From positions 1-64,000 of the forward strand of contig NZ_JAIVLL010000002.1 in the NCBI RefSeq assembly GCF_020524625.1: a stretch of 64,000 nt of DNA, read 5' to 3'. Of the stretch, positions 33,351-42,806 are shown piece by piece (within the stretch, counting starts at the first letter, position 1; every line of letters begins with the position of its first letter). The DNA comes from Brevundimonas poindexterae (GTDB lineage Bacteria > Pseudomonadota > Alphaproteobacteria > Caulobacterales > Caulobacteraceae). Under the pieces are notes generated by a model. The model searched no databases. It was given only the letters and a program-made list of their open reading frames with translations, and was not told the DNA's origin. The position numbers and the translations under genes were made by a program.

Positions 33351-34208
33351 ATGACGCCCAGCCCCTGCCGCAGCGTCCTGTTCGTACCGGCCTCGAACCC
33401 GCGCGCCATCGCCAAGGCCCGGGGGCTGAACTGCGACATCGTCATTCTGGATCTGGAAGACGCCGTGGCGCCCGATGCCAAGGAGGCCGCGCGCGAGGCC
33501 GCCTGTGAAGCCCTGCGGGAAGGCGGATTCCGGCCAAGGGTCGGGGTCAGGATCAATCCGCATGACAGTGACTGGGGCGAGGCGGACACCCGCGCCCTGG
33601 CCGAGGTCGAGCCCAAATTGATCGTGCTGCCCAAGGTCGAGCGGGCCACCCAGATCAAGGCCGTCTCGCGCGCGATGGGGGGGCACACCTCCCTCTGGGC
33701 CATGATCGAAACGCCCCGCGCCCTGTTCAATCTGGAAGAGATCGCCCAGTGCGAAGCGCCGATCGACGCCCTTATGCCCGGGGTCAACGACCTTGCCGTG
33801 GCGCTGGGGGCGACGCTGGGCCCGGACCGCGAACCGATCAAATCCTGGCTGGCGATGATCGTGGCGGCGGCGCGCGTGTCGAACAATCTGGCCATCGACG
33901 GCGTCTACAACAGCATCGACAACCTCGACGGCCTTGCGGCCGAATGTGCGCAGGGCGCGGCCTTCGGCTTTGACGGCAAGAGCCTGATCCATCCGTCACA
34001 GATCGACACCGCCAATGCCGCCTTCGCGCCCGATGCGGCCGCCGTGGCCCACGCGCGCGAGATCGTCGAGGCCTTTTCGTCGCCGGACGCCGAGGCCCTT
34101 GGCGTGGTGCGGATCGACGACCGGATGGTCGAGCGGCTGCATCTGGAGCAGGCCAAACGCCTGCTGGCGCGCCATGACGCCCTGGTGGAGGCCCAGTCGC
34201 GCGAATGA
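33351..34208 (+). CDS. HpcH/HpaI aldolase, CitE-like (malyl-/citramalyl-CoA lyase type)
   Basis: 285 aa TIM barrel. RSVLFVPASNPRAIAKA (phosphate/CoA-type N terminus), IVILDLEDAVAPDAKE (metal Glu/Asp), VRINPHDSDW, MIETPRALFNLEEIA and FGFDGKSLIHPSQI are all typical. Family members cleave malyl-CoA, citramalyl-CoA or citryl thioesters. The exact substrate cannot be told. It overlaps the kpsC-like gene by 4 bases, so both are co-translated. Confidence 0.87.
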   Translation: MTPSPCRSVLFVPASNPRAIAKARGLNCDIVILDLEDAVAPDAKEAAREAACEALREGGFRPRVGVRINPHDSDWGEADTRALAEVEPKLIVLPKVERATQIKAVSRAMGGHTSLWAMIETPRALFNLEEIAQCEAPIDALMPGVNDLAVALGATLGPDREPIKSWLAMIVAAARVSNNLAIDGVYNSIDNLDGLAAECAQGAAFGFDGKSLIHPSQIDTANAAFAPDAAAVAHAREIVEAFSSPDAEALGVVRIDDRMVERLHLEQAKRLLARHDALVEAQSRE

Positions 34209-36244
34209 GCGACGACAGGCCCCTTGCCTGGGTTTCGGCGCCGGGGCTCTGGAAGATCCGGGGGCTGGCGGCCTTCCTGCCCGACTACCGGCTGCAGGTC
34301 GTCCCAACACCGGGCACGCGGGCCGTCGTCGGATGGGGCCGGAAGGGGACATCGCTGGTCGGTCGGACCTGGGCGGAGCAGACCGGGGTGCCGCATCTGG
34401 CGCTCGAGGACGGCTTCCTGCGGTCCGTCGGACTGGGCGAGGCGGGGGCCGCGCCGCACAGCCTTCTGGTCGACGACATGGGGGTGCATCACGACGCGCG
34501 TCGACCTTCGCGCATTGAGACCCTGATCCGCGAACCCGAGTCCTGGTTCGATTCCGACATGGAGGCCCGCGCCCGCCGGCTGATCGAGCGGCTGCGCGAG
34601 ACCGGCCTGTCCAAGACGAGTCTTGGGCGCACCGACCGGACTTTGCCGGCCACACGGGGACCGCGCATTCTGGTGGTGGACCAGACGGAGGGGGATGCCT
34701 CCATCGCGGGCGGGCTGGCGACCCGGGACAGCTTCCCGGACATGCTGGAGGCCGCGCGACAGGCCGTCGGGACCGGGCAGTTGCTGGTGCGGCGCCACCC
34801 CGCGACGGTCGCGGGACTGAAGGCCGGGTGCCTGCCAGAGGCCGCCATGACCGACGCCATTGCGGTCGACGACATGGCGCTGGACACCCTGCTGCCGCAG
34901 GTGGATGCCGTCTTCACCGTGTCGAGCGGGCTGGGCTTCGAGGCCCTGATCAGGGGCCTGCCGGTGCAGTGCTTCGGCCTGCCCTTCCACGCCGGTTGGG
35001 GCCTGACCACCGACCATGTGTCGGTGCCGCGCCGAGGCGTGGCGCGGTCGCTGGAGGTGCTGGTGGCCGCCGCCCTGATCGTTCAGGCCCGCTATGTCGA
35101 TCCGGTCACCGGCACGCCGACGACGGCCGAGGCCGCGATTGAGCGTCTGGTCACCCAGAGAGACCGGGCGCGCCGGCTGGCGGGCTATTCGGCCTGCGTG
35201 GGCTTCTCGCCGGCCAAGCGGGGGGCTGTGCAGCGGCTGCTGCAGTCGCCGCTGGGCCAGACCGCGTTCTTTTCGTCCACCGACCGCGCCGTCGAGGCCG
35301 CCAGGGCCCGGGGCGGGCGCCTGGTCGTCTGGGCGGGCAAGGAGACGCGCGAGGTCGCCTCGACCGCCAAGGCGGCGGGCGTGCCGCTGTGGCGGATGGA
35401 GGATGGCTTCCTGCGCTCGAAGGGGCTGGGATCCGATTTTCAACCGGCCCTGTCCGCGGTGCTCGACCCGTTGGGCATCCATTTCGACGGGAGCCAGCCC
35501 TCGGCTCTCGAGGCGGCGCTTGAGGCCGGACAGACCCCTGCCGCCGACCGGGTGCGGGCCCAGGCCTTGCGTCGGGCGCTGATCGAAGGGGGGCTCAGCA
35601 AATACAATCTGGGTGGAGAAGCCCCGCCGACCGACTGGCCGACCGACCGCCCACGCGTGCTGATCGTAGGCCAGGTCGAGAACGACCGCTCGATCCTGCT
35701 GGGCTGCGAGGACACTCGCACCAACGCCGGGCTGGTCCGGGAAGTGCGGGAGCGGTTGCCGGACGCCTTCCTCATCTATCGCGATCATCCGGACACGGTG
35801 GCCGGCAACCGCCCCGGACGACTGGACGCTCGGACCGCCAGGCTGGTGGACGCGCGGGCCGAGGGGCTGTCGATCACCGCCTGTCTCGACGCGTGCGACG
35901 TGCTGGCCACCCTGACCTCGCTGACGGGGTTTGAGGCCCTGTTGCGGGGCAAGCGGGTCCTGACCTTCGGGCGGCCCTTTTATGCGGGGTGGGGGCTGAC
36001 CGAGGACGCCCTGACCTTCCCGCGCCGGACGCGCAGGGTCGACCTGGACACGCTGATCGCCGAGGCCCTGATCCGCTATCCGCTGTATGTGACCGGCGAC
36101 GGCTACCCCTGCGAGGCCGAGGACCTGGCCCGCGAACTGGCGGGCGCGCGGCCGGTTTCCGGGGCTGCCCGGCTCGGCGGCATGCAGCGCTGGATCACCG
36201 GACTGCTGACCAGCCTCGACCGCGGGCGTCCCCCGGCCTATTGA
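34205..36244 (+). CDS. kpsC: KpsC-like capsular polysaccharide beta-Kdo transferase (dual domain)
   Basis: 679 aa made of two similar halves. Each half has ALEDGFLRSVGLG / RMEDGFLRSKGLG, then a DxxGxHxD-type strand, and later VDQTEGDASIAGG / GQVENDRSILLG followed by RHPATVAG / RDHPDTVAGN and a GFEAL...G-P-FY/HAGWGLT block. This is the KpsC layout: the two domains add alternating Kdo residues to make the poly-Kdo linker on lipid for ABC-transporter-dependent capsules. No kpsS, kpsM, kpsT or capsule gene is nearby, which is odd. Confidence 0.88.
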   Translation: MSDDRPLAWVSAPGLWKIRGLAAFLPDYRLQVVPTPGTRAVVGWGRKGTSLVGRTWAEQTGVPHLALEDGFLRSVGLGEAGAAPHSLLVDDMGVHHDARRPSRIETLIREPESWFDSDMEARARRLIERLRETGLSKTSLGRTDRTLPATRGPRILVVDQTEGDASIAGGLATRDSFPDMLEAARQAVGTGQLLVRRHPATVAGLKAGCLPEAAMTDAIAVDDMALDTLLPQVDAVFTVSSGLGFEALIRGLPVQCFGLPFHAGWGLTTDHVSVPRRGVARSLEVLVAAALIVQARYVDPVTGTPTTAEAAIERLVTQRDRARRLAGYSACVGFSPAKRGAVQRLLQSPLGQTAFFSSTDRAVEAARARGGRLVVWAGKETREVASTAKAAGVPLWRMEDGFLRSKGLGSDFQPALSAVLDPLGIHFDGSQPSALEAALEAGQTPAADRVRAQALRRALIEGGLSKYNLGGEAPPTDWPTDRPRVLIVGQVENDRSILLGCEDTRTNAGLVREVRERLPDAFLIYRDHPDTVAGNRPGRLDARTARLVDARAEGLSITACLDACDVLATLTSLTGFEALLRGKRVLTFGRPFYAGWGLTEDALTFPRRTRRVDLDTLIAEALIRYPLYVTGDGYPCEAEDLARELAGARPVSGAARLGGMQRWITGLLTSLDRGRPPAY

Positions 36245-36266
36245 GGACCAGCATCAGAATACGGAC

Positions 36267-37406
36267 ATGCCTGTGAGCGCTTCTTCCCCGACCGCCGTCA
36301 TCGCTGCGACCGGCCTTTTTACCCCCGACCAGTCCATTTCGAACGCCGAGTTGGTGGAGGCCTACAACACCTGGGCCGAGCGTGAAAACGCCCGCCACGC
36401 GGACGAAATCGCCGCTGGCACGCGCGAGGCGCTGACGCCGTCTTCGGTCGAGTTCATCGAGAAGGCCTCGGGTATCAAGAGCCGCTTCGTGCTGGACAAG
36501 ACCGGGGTGCTGGACCCCGAGCGGATGGTCCCCCATCTGCCCGAGCGGTCCAACGACGAACTGTCGATCCTGGCGGAAATGGCGGTCAAGGCGGCGCAGG
36601 AGGCCCTTGCGGCCTGGGGCAAGCCGGCCAGCGAGATCGGCGCCGTGCTGTGCGCCGCCTCGAACATGCAGCGCCCCTACCCGGCCATGGCCATCGAGGT
36701 TCAGCAGGCCCTGGGCATCGAGGGCTTTGCCTTTGACATGAACGTTGCCTGTTCGTCGGCGACCTTCGGGCTGAAGACGGCGGCCGACTTCATCGCCTCG
36801 GGCTCGGTCAAGGCGGTGCTGATGGTCAATCCGGAGGTCTGCTCGGCCCATCTGAACTTCAAGGACCGCGACAGCCACTTCATCTTCGGGGACGTGGCGA
36901 CCGCCGTGATCATCGAGGCCGGCGATCAGGCCGGTCCGGGCGGCTGGGAGATTCTGGGCACGCGGCTGAAGACCGTCTTCTCGAACAACATCCGCAACAA
37001 TTTCGGCTTCCTGAACAATGCCGCGCCCGAGGGCATCGGCAAGCCGGACAAGCTGTTCGTCCAGCAGGGCCGCAAGGTGTTCAAGGACGTGGTGCCCATG
37101 GTCTCGGAGATGATCGTGGACCATGCCGGCGAGCTGGGCCTGGACCCCAAGGGCCTGAAGCGTCTGTGGCTGCACCAGGCCAACATCAACATGAACGAGA
37201 TGATCGGCCGCAAGGTGCTGGGCCGCGATCCGGAGCCCGGCGAGAACGTCATCATCCTGGACGACTACGCCAATACATCCTCGGCGGGATCCGTGATTGC
37301 CTTCCACCTGCATCAGGAGGAGATGGCGCCGGGCGATGTAGGCCTGATCTGCAGCTTCGGGGCCGGCTACTCGGCGGGAACGGTGTTCGTGCGCAAACGC
37401 GCCTGA
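36267..37406 (+). CDS. Beta-ketoacyl-ACP synthase III (FabH-like)
   Basis: 379 aa, longer than the usual 320 or so. The catalytic triad is visible: C162 (NVACSSATFG), H303 (WLHQANINMN) and N336 (DYANTSSAG). The extra residues lie near the N terminus (about 35-75). It condenses an acyl-CoA primer with malonyl-ACP. The extended form occurs in proteobacteria as a second KAS III, and it follows the Kdo transferase by 22 bases. A role in lipid or capsule-anchor synthesis is possible. Confidence 0.87.
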   Translation: MPVSASSPTAVIAATGLFTPDQSISNAELVEAYNTWAERENARHADEIAAGTREALTPSSVEFIEKASGIKSRFVLDKTGVLDPERMVPHLPERSNDELSILAEMAVKAAQEALAAWGKPASEIGAVLCAASNMQRPYPAMAIEVQQALGIEGFAFDMNVACSSATFGLKTAADFIASGSVKAVLMVNPEVCSAHLNFKDRDSHFIFGDVATAVIIEAGDQAGPGGWEILGTRLKTVFSNNIRNNFGFLNNAAPEGIGKPDKLFVQQGRKVFKDVVPMVSEMIVDHAGELGLDPKGLKRLWLHQANINMNEMIGRKVLGRDPEPGENVIILDDYANTSSAGSVIAFHLHQEEMAPGDVGLICSFGAGYSAGTVFVRKRA

Positions 37407-37507
37407 CACACGTTTTTCGATCACTTTTTACGGCGCCGCTTGCACGTGCCGGGTGTTTTTGCGAACGGGTATCTCAAGTCTTGGCGTCGTGACGGGAGCC
37501 CAGATCC

Positions 37508-37789
37508 ATGACCCAATTTGCCGCCCCTGAATTCGAAGGCCCCTGGATGGCCCGGATCGAGGAACCGCTTGCGCGCGATGTGGCCGCCGTTCTCAAGAGT
37601 ATGGGCGGGTCCTGTCATCAGACCCAGGTCGTGCAGTGTGTCGCGGCGCTCAAGCGCCAGCGCGGGGAAACCGTCGCCCAGGACTTGGCCCAGAAGATCA
37701 TCGAGGTGTTCGAGCGCTATCGCGACCTGTTCTTCCGCCCGTTCGGCGAAGGCTCGATGCGCTGGGCGCTGAAGCCCGAACTGGCCTGA
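37508..37789 (+). CDS. Small uncharacterised protein, winged-helix-like
   Basis: 93 aa. ATG at 37508. The sequence ARDVAAVLKSMGGSCHQTQVVQCVAALKRQRGETVAQDLAQKIIEVFERYRDLFFRPFGEGSMRWALKPEL has a helix-turn-helix/wing rhythm and ends with a strand-like WALK. It has no signal peptide. I do not recognise a named family. It is alone, with a stem-loop after it. Confidence 0.55.
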   Translation: MTQFAAPEFEGPWMARIEEPLARDVAAVLKSMGGSCHQTQVVQCVAALKRQRGETVAQDLAQKIIEVFERYRDLFFRPFGEGSMRWALKPELA

Positions 37790-37804
37790 GACATCACGGA
37801 ATGC

Positions 37805-37836
37805 AAAAACGGCGCGCCACCGCAAGGTGACGCGCC
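37805..37836 (-). terminator. Terminator of the first outer-membrane barrel gene
   Basis: Read on the minus strand: GGCGCGtCACC - TTGC - GGTGgCGCGCC then GTTTTTG. It lies 25 bases after the stop at 37861. It may also end the small gene on the plus strand. Confidence 0.8.
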
Positions 37837-37860
37837 ATTGTGCTGTCCGGATAGCCGGTA

Positions 37861-38385
37861 TCAGAAGCGACGGACGTAGGTGATGCCGACCGAGTCGAGG
37901 CCACCGTCGATGTCGTTGTACTCGTGACGGGTCACGTCGAAGCGCACGCCATTGTGCTCGTCGAAATAGTACTGGGCGCCGACGCCGAAGGCCATGCCGT
38001 CGAAGCTCTCGGTCACGGTCGTGCCGCCGCCGAAATCGAACTCGAACTCGGTCGAGCCGTAGCCCACGCGGGCGGTCAGATCGAGGTTCGGGTCGACCGG
38101 CCAGTAGGCGACGACGTAGCCGGCGATGTTGGAGTTCATGGTGACGTCGACGCCGGCGATATCCGACGAGCCGAGGCCGACCGCGAAGTCACCCTCGACG
38201 CCGACATAGCGGTGCAGGCGCGCGGTGATGCGACCGGTGGCGGTGTGACCGTCCCAGTCCTCGCTGCCGTCCACGTAACGGGCGTAGCCAGCCGACACCG
38301 AAATCTGCGGGTCGAAGCTGGATTGAGCCGCGGCAGGAGCGGCAACGGCAGAAGCGGCCGCAGCCGCGATAATAAACAGACGCAT
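37861..38385 (-). CDS. Outer-membrane beta-barrel protein (opacity/OmpA-like porin family)
   Basis: 174 aa from ATG at 38385. Signal peptide MRLFIIAAAAASAVAAPAAAQ. The mature part alternates hydrophobic and polar residues (ISVSAGYARYVD, VGVEGDFAVGLGS, TARVGYGSTEFEF, FGVGAQYYFDEHNGVRFDVTRHEY) and ends in RRF with a terminal Phe, the barrel insertion signal. About 8 strands fit the length. It is a paralogue of the gene at 38592. The function is unknown. Confidence 0.82.
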   Translation of the reverse strand: MRLFIIAAAAASAVAAPAAAQSSFDPQISVSAGYARYVDGSEDWDGHTATGRITARLHRYVGVEGDFAVGLGSSDIAGVDVTMNSNIAGYVVAYWPVDPNLDLTARVGYGSTEFEFDFGGGTTVTESFDGMAFGVGAQYYFDEHNGVRFDVTRHEYNDIDGGLDSVGITYVRRF

Positions 38386-38540
38386 GGGACCCCCCAAAAC
38401 ATTGCCGGAATGGCAACGCGGGTCCTCTTCCCGATTTCGGAAACCACGGGAAGTCGAAATCGTCAGCGTACGTCGGATGACTGAAACAGAACGGTTCCCC
38501 TGTGTCAGGAAAAGCACAACCTTCTGATCCAACTGTAGAA

Positions 38541-38565
38541 AAGGCCCCGGCAAGACGCCGGGGCC
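38541..38565 (-). terminator. Terminator of the second outer-membrane barrel gene
   Basis: GGCCCCGG - caagacg - CCGGGGCC with a T-run on the minus strand (TTTTC). Twenty-six bases after the stop at 38592. Confidence 0.8.
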
Positions 38566-38591
38566 CTTTCGAGGTCGGGATAGGCCGATCC

Positions 38592-39113
38592 TTAGAACTT
38601 GCGGACGTAGTTCAGCGACCAGGCATCGGCTTCGCCGTCGTCACCAAAATCGCGGCGGGTCCAGTCGGCGCGAATGCCGTTCTGGCCGTCGAACGAATAT
38701 TGGGCGCCGACACCATAGTTCCAGCTTTCGTCGCTGTCCGAGGCCGAGGTCGGGCCGCTGGACAGTTTCACCTTGGTGGTGCCGTAGCCGACGCGGCCGA
38801 ACAGTTCGAAGTTCGGGCTGAGCGGCACATAGCCGACGCCATAGAGGGCGGCGTCATATTCCAGCTCGGCGGTGACCGAGGTGGCGCCGACCATGAAATC
38901 CTCGTCCTTCACGCCGACCGAGGCTTCACCTTCGATGCCGAAGTTCGGAGTGAATCGGGTGCCGAGGCGGGCCGTGATGGCGCCCACGTCCACGCCATCG
39001 GCGTCGAGTTGGGTGTAGCCGACGGTGCCGTAAACGTTCGAGGCGGGGTCCTGGGCCATGGCCGGCGCGGCCATCAGCGACAGGGCGGCGGCAGAGAGCA
39101 GAAGACTACGCAT
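38592..39113 (-). CDS. Outer-membrane beta-barrel protein, paralogue of the previous one
   Basis: 173 aa. Signal peptide MRSLLLSAAALSLMAAPAMAQ. It has the same barrel pattern (VYGTVGYTQLD, FGIEGEASVGVKDE, LFGRVGYGTTKV, YGVGAQYSFDGQNGIRADWTRRDF) and ends in RKF. The strand order and key residues match the 174-aa neighbour, so the pair arose by duplication. Each has its own terminator and start region, so they are expressed separately. Confidence 0.82.
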   Translation of the reverse strand: MRSLLLSAAALSLMAAPAMAQDPASNVYGTVGYTQLDADGVDVGAITARLGTRFTPNFGIEGEASVGVKDEDFMVGATSVTAELEYDAALYGVGYVPLSPNFELFGRVGYGTTKVKLSSGPTSASDSDESWNYGVGAQYSFDGQNGIRADWTRRDFGDDGEADAWSLNYVRKF

Positions 39114-39316
39114 GGAGGTAGTTCCTTTTTATCGTTGATCAGTTACCAGCCATCCCGACTGGCAGAGAGGCAAGTATGCACGGGTTCGGGCAGTTCCAAG
39201 GCCGAACGATTACATCACCGTAACCGTTGGATTCTTGCCACATACGGCGTTCGGCTAATTGCGACAGAAATGCGTATACTTGTGGCCGCATCCGCCGCAT
39301 TGATGGACGAACCGTA

Positions 39317-39350
39317 GGAAAACGGCGGCTGCCCCCGGGACAGCCGCCGT
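39317..39350 (-). terminator. Terminator of the M1 aminopeptidase gene
   Basis: ACGGCGGCTG - 9-base loop - CAGCCGCCGT followed on the minus strand by TTTTCC. It lies 28 bases after the stop at 39378. Confidence 0.8.
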
Positions 39351-39377
39351 CAAACTTTCGCCTTGCTGACCCGGAGG

Positions 39378-41342
39378 TCAGTCGGGGATGCCGACCACCG
39401 CATCGACCGAGCCCGTGGTCACCGGGTGGTACAGGGGCCGTGCCTTGGCATAGATCCGCGTCGCGATCGGACGGCCCCAGTCGCCTTCGTTCCAGAGCGT
39501 GGTGAACAGGGGCAGGACGAATTTGCGCCGACCCATGCCCATCAGGAACTCCTCGGCGCTGGCGACAGCCGGTTCATACCGATGCGCCAAGGCGATCTGC
39601 AGCCAGCCGAAGCGCACCTCGGCATTGCCCTCCTGCGACAGGTCCAGAGTCTCGTCCAGCGCGGCCAGCTGCGCGGGCGTCAGCCAGTCCTGGCCGGCCT
39701 CCAGACCTTCGGGCCGCCATGCCAGGAAGCGCTGGCGCTGCTGGGTGTTCCAGCCGTCCCACAGGGCGCGCGGCGGCGGCGCCCCGTCGACGAACACCGC
39801 CCGGGCTGCGGTATCGACCGGCACGAAGGCATCCGATTGCGGGGCGACCGCATTCGACGGCAGGCCGGGCTGATAAATCCAGGCATCCATCATCAGGCGA
39901 TCTTCCAGCGCCTGGTCGCCCTGGACCAGGTGCGTCCGGATGTCCTCGAGGAAGCGTTCGGTCGTCATCGGTCGGAAGGCGTTCCGCTCGAAATAGCCGC
40001 GCAGCCAGGCGTCGAACCGGTCACGACCGACGATGCGCTCGATCGTGCGCAGGAACAGGGCACCCTTTTCATAGGCGATGTCGGTCATGCCCTCGTCAGG
40101 GTCGCGCCCCGCGAGGTTCAGCTTCAGCCGGGTGTCTTCAGGCGGCAGGTCGGCGATGGTGTCCAGCAGATCGCCATAACCCAGCACCTGCTCCTGCATG
40201 GCGCGGTCCGGGCCGTAGACCGCCTCCATGATCCGGTTCTCGAAATAGACGGTGAAACCCTCGTTCAGCCAGAAGTCGTCCCAGGTGGCGTTGGTCACCA
40301 GATTGCCGGACCAGCTGTGGGCCAGTTCGTGCGCCACCAGCGACACCAGCGAGCGGTCACCGGCGATGATGGTCGGGGTGGCAAAGGTCAGGCGCGGATT
40401 TTCCATGCCGCCGAACGGGAAGGACGGCGGCAGGACCAGCAGGTCATAGCGGCCCCAGCGGTACGGTCCGTAGAGGTCCTCGGCCACATCGACCATGTCG
40501 GCGGTCGGCACCAGCTCATCATGCGCGGCGCGGAGTTTGGACGGCTCGGTCCAGACACCCGTGCGCTCGTCGATATCGGCAAAGGCCACGTCCCCGACGC
40601 CCAGGGCGATCAGATAGGGCGGGACCGGATTGGTCATGCGGAAGCGGTAGGCCGTCATGCCCGCTCCGGCCGGTTCGCCGTTCGGCGTCAGGCTTTCGGC
40701 GCTCATGACCGCCTTGAGGTCGGACGGCACGACGATGCGGGCGGAATAGGTCTGGCGGATGCCGGGGCTGTCCTGGGTGGGCACCCAGGTCCGCGTGAGG
40801 ATCGCCTGGCCCTGGCTGAACAGATAGGGCTTCTCACCGCCGGCCGTCTGGGAGGGCGTCAGCCACTGCAGGGCCGCCGCGTCCGGCCGGGTGGCATAGG
40901 AGATCACCAGCTTGCGGGTCTCATCGGCCCGAAGAGGGGGAAGGTCGATCGTCAGGGGCTGGCCGAGGATCGGATCGTCCGCGCCCAGCCGCCACGGCAG
41001 GGCGCGCCCGGCGCCGTCGGTCACCGAGGCGATGTCGAGATTGCGCACATCGAGGATGATCTGGTCGGCGCCCGCCTGACCGCTGATGTCGAGGGTCGCC
41101 TCGCCCGACAGGACCTTGCGGTCGAAGTCCGCCGTCAGGTCCAGGTCGACATGGCCGACCCGCGCGATCTGCGGGCGGGCATAGGAGTGCACATCCTGAA
41201 CCCACTCCACCCCGGACGGCGCCACGACAGCGCCGTCAACCGGCATCGCCGGCGACCCGGTCAGGGTCGAGCAGCCGGCCAGGGTCAGCCCCATGGCCGC
41301 CGCGAGGGCAAGGGTGGATGCAGACGCGAGCTTGAAGGCCAT
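39378..41342 (-). CDS. M1-family aminopeptidase, lipoprotein
   Basis: 654 aa from ATG at 41342 (GAGGAA upstream). Lipoprotein signal with lipobox LAGC24. The zinc site is H338-E339-LAH342 plus E361 (NEGF), and the GGMENPR motif is at 311-317. The extended C-terminal helical half resembles leukotriene-A4-hydrolase-like peptidases. It removes N-terminal residues from peptides, here tethered to a membrane in the periplasm. Confidence 0.93.
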   Translation of the reverse strand: MAFKLASASTLALAAAMGLTLAGCSTLTGSPAMPVDGAVVAPSGVEWVQDVHSYARPQIARVGHVDLDLTADFDRKVLSGEATLDISGQAGADQIILDVRNLDIASVTDGAGRALPWRLGADDPILGQPLTIDLPPLRADETRKLVISYATRPDAAALQWLTPSQTAGGEKPYLFSQGQAILTRTWVPTQDSPGIRQTYSARIVVPSDLKAVMSAESLTPNGEPAGAGMTAYRFRMTNPVPPYLIALGVGDVAFADIDERTGVWTEPSKLRAAHDELVPTADMVDVAEDLYGPYRWGRYDLLVLPPSFPFGGMENPRLTFATPTIIAGDRSLVSLVAHELAHSWSGNLVTNATWDDFWLNEGFTVYFENRIMEAVYGPDRAMQEQVLGYGDLLDTIADLPPEDTRLKLNLAGRDPDEGMTDIAYEKGALFLRTIERIVGRDRFDAWLRGYFERNAFRPMTTERFLEDIRTHLVQGDQALEDRLMMDAWIYQPGLPSNAVAPQSDAFVPVDTAARAVFVDGAPPPRALWDGWNTQQRQRFLAWRPEGLEAGQDWLTPAQLAALDETLDLSQEGNAEVRFGWLQIALAHRYEPAVASAEEFLMGMGRRKFVLPLFTTLWNEGDWGRPIATRIYAKARPLYHPVTTGSVDAVVGIPD

Positions 41343-41454
41343 CGGGGTTTCCTCATGATTATGATCCGGGGGCGCAGGCGGACAATGGACCATCCGCGCG
41401 CTTCGTTCCGGCGAACCCAACCCCTCCGGTCGCCCGAGGTCAAGCGCGCCGGGT

Positions 41455-42705
41455 TCAGGCCGGGGCGCTTTCGGCTTCCTGCGTGCTGAACAGCCGCCCC
41501 CGCTCGGCCACCAGCACGGCGGTCAGGGCCAGGGTGCCGCACAGGGTGATGCCGATCGTCATGGGCGCGGCCGTACCGTTGAACTGCTGGCCGATCAGGA
41601 AACCGGTCAGCGACCCGAAGGTCGTCGAGACAAAGCCCTGCACCGACGAGGCTGTGCCGGCGATGCGGCCCATATTGTTCATGGCCAGGGCACCGAAATT
41701 GCCCGCGATGAAGCCGAAGCAGAACATGGTCAGGCCCTGCAGCACCGCGAAGCTGATCAGGCTCTCGTGCCCCGACAGGGCGACACCCGCATGGATGCCG
41801 GCGAAGCTGATGAAGCCGATCAGGGCGATATGCGACAGGCGCCGCGAGCCCAGCCGCTCGACCAGCCGGGCGTTCGTCAGCGACGCAACGGCGATGCCCC
41901 CGGCCATCAAGCCGAAGACGGTGGTGAACAGCTCGGGTTCGCCGAACACGTCGAAAAAGATCTGCTGGCTGGAATTGATGAAGGCGAACAGGGCGCCGGT
42001 GATGGCGGTCATGGCCAGGGTGTAGCCGACCGACAGCCGGTCGCTGACCACCGCGCGAAAGGCCTCGGTGATGCGGCTGACCTGGATCGGCAGGCGGTTC
42101 TCGGGTGCCAGGGTCTCGGGCAGACGGATCAGGGCCCACAGCATGAAGCCCGACCCCGCCAGCGCCAGCACGCCGAAGATCCACCGCCAGGGCGCGACCA
42201 GCAGGATCAGCTGTCCCAGGGTCGGTGCGAGGATCGGCACGCCGAGGAAGACCAGGAAGCTCAGGGACATGACCCGCGCCATGGTCCGCCCCTGGTAGCG
42301 GTCGCGCACGATCGACACCGCCAGTACACGCAGGGCGGCGGCGCCGAGGCCCGTGCCCAGCCGCGCCAAAATCAGGGCCTCAAAGGTGGTGGTAAAGGCC
42401 GCCGCCACGCTGAACAGCACATAGAGGGCGAGGCCAGCCATGAGGACGGGCTTCCGCCCATACCGGTCTGCCAGTGGCCCGTAGATCAGCTGGGCTACGC
42501 CGAACCCCAGCAGATAGGCCGTGATCACCCACTGACGCGAGTTCTCGGAGGCCACATTCAGCGCATCCCCGATGGCCGGAAGCGCCGGCAGCATGGAGTC
42601 GATCGCCAGCGCGTTCAGCGCCATCATCATGGCGATCAGGGCGACGAATTCGGGAAAGCCCGGGCCCCGGCGAGGCGCGGCATGCGGGAGGTCGGGCGTT
42701 TGCAT
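41455..42705 (-). CDS. Bcr/CflA-family multidrug efflux MFS transporter
   Basis: 416 aa, 12 membrane helices. ATG at 42705. Helix 1-2 loop QLIYGPLADRYGRKPVLMAGLALYVL is the MFS A-motif of the drug:H+ antiporter-1 (12 TM) group; LGVPILAPTLGQLIL is the C-motif (gxxxGPxxG-like) of exporters. Members export bicyclomycin, chloramphenicol or sulfonamides. The substrate is unknown here. It is divergent from the methyltransferase gene with a 101-base spacer. Confidence 0.88.
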   Translation of the reverse strand: MQTPDLPHAAPRRGPGFPEFVALIAMMMALNALAIDSMLPALPAIGDALNVASENSRQWVITAYLLGFGVAQLIYGPLADRYGRKPVLMAGLALYVLFSVAAAFTTTFEALILARLGTGLGAAALRVLAVSIVRDRYQGRTMARVMSLSFLVFLGVPILAPTLGQLILLVAPWRWIFGVLALAGSGFMLWALIRLPETLAPENRLPIQVSRITEAFRAVVSDRLSVGYTLAMTAITGALFAFINSSQQIFFDVFGEPELFTTVFGLMAGGIAVASLTNARLVERLGSRRLSHIALIGFISFAGIHAGVALSGHESLISFAVLQGLTMFCFGFIAGNFGALAMNNMGRIAGTASSVQGFVSTTFGSLTGFLIGQQFNGTAAPMTIGITLCGTLALTAVLVAERGRLFSTQEAESAPA

Positions 42706-42806
42706 TCAGGCCAGATGTGGCGCGGACGCCCCTTTTGCAACTGCGAACGTGCGCGCTCGGCGATTTGTCGGCTCGACCCGCCCTCCCCGTCTGCTAATCC
42801 TGACAC

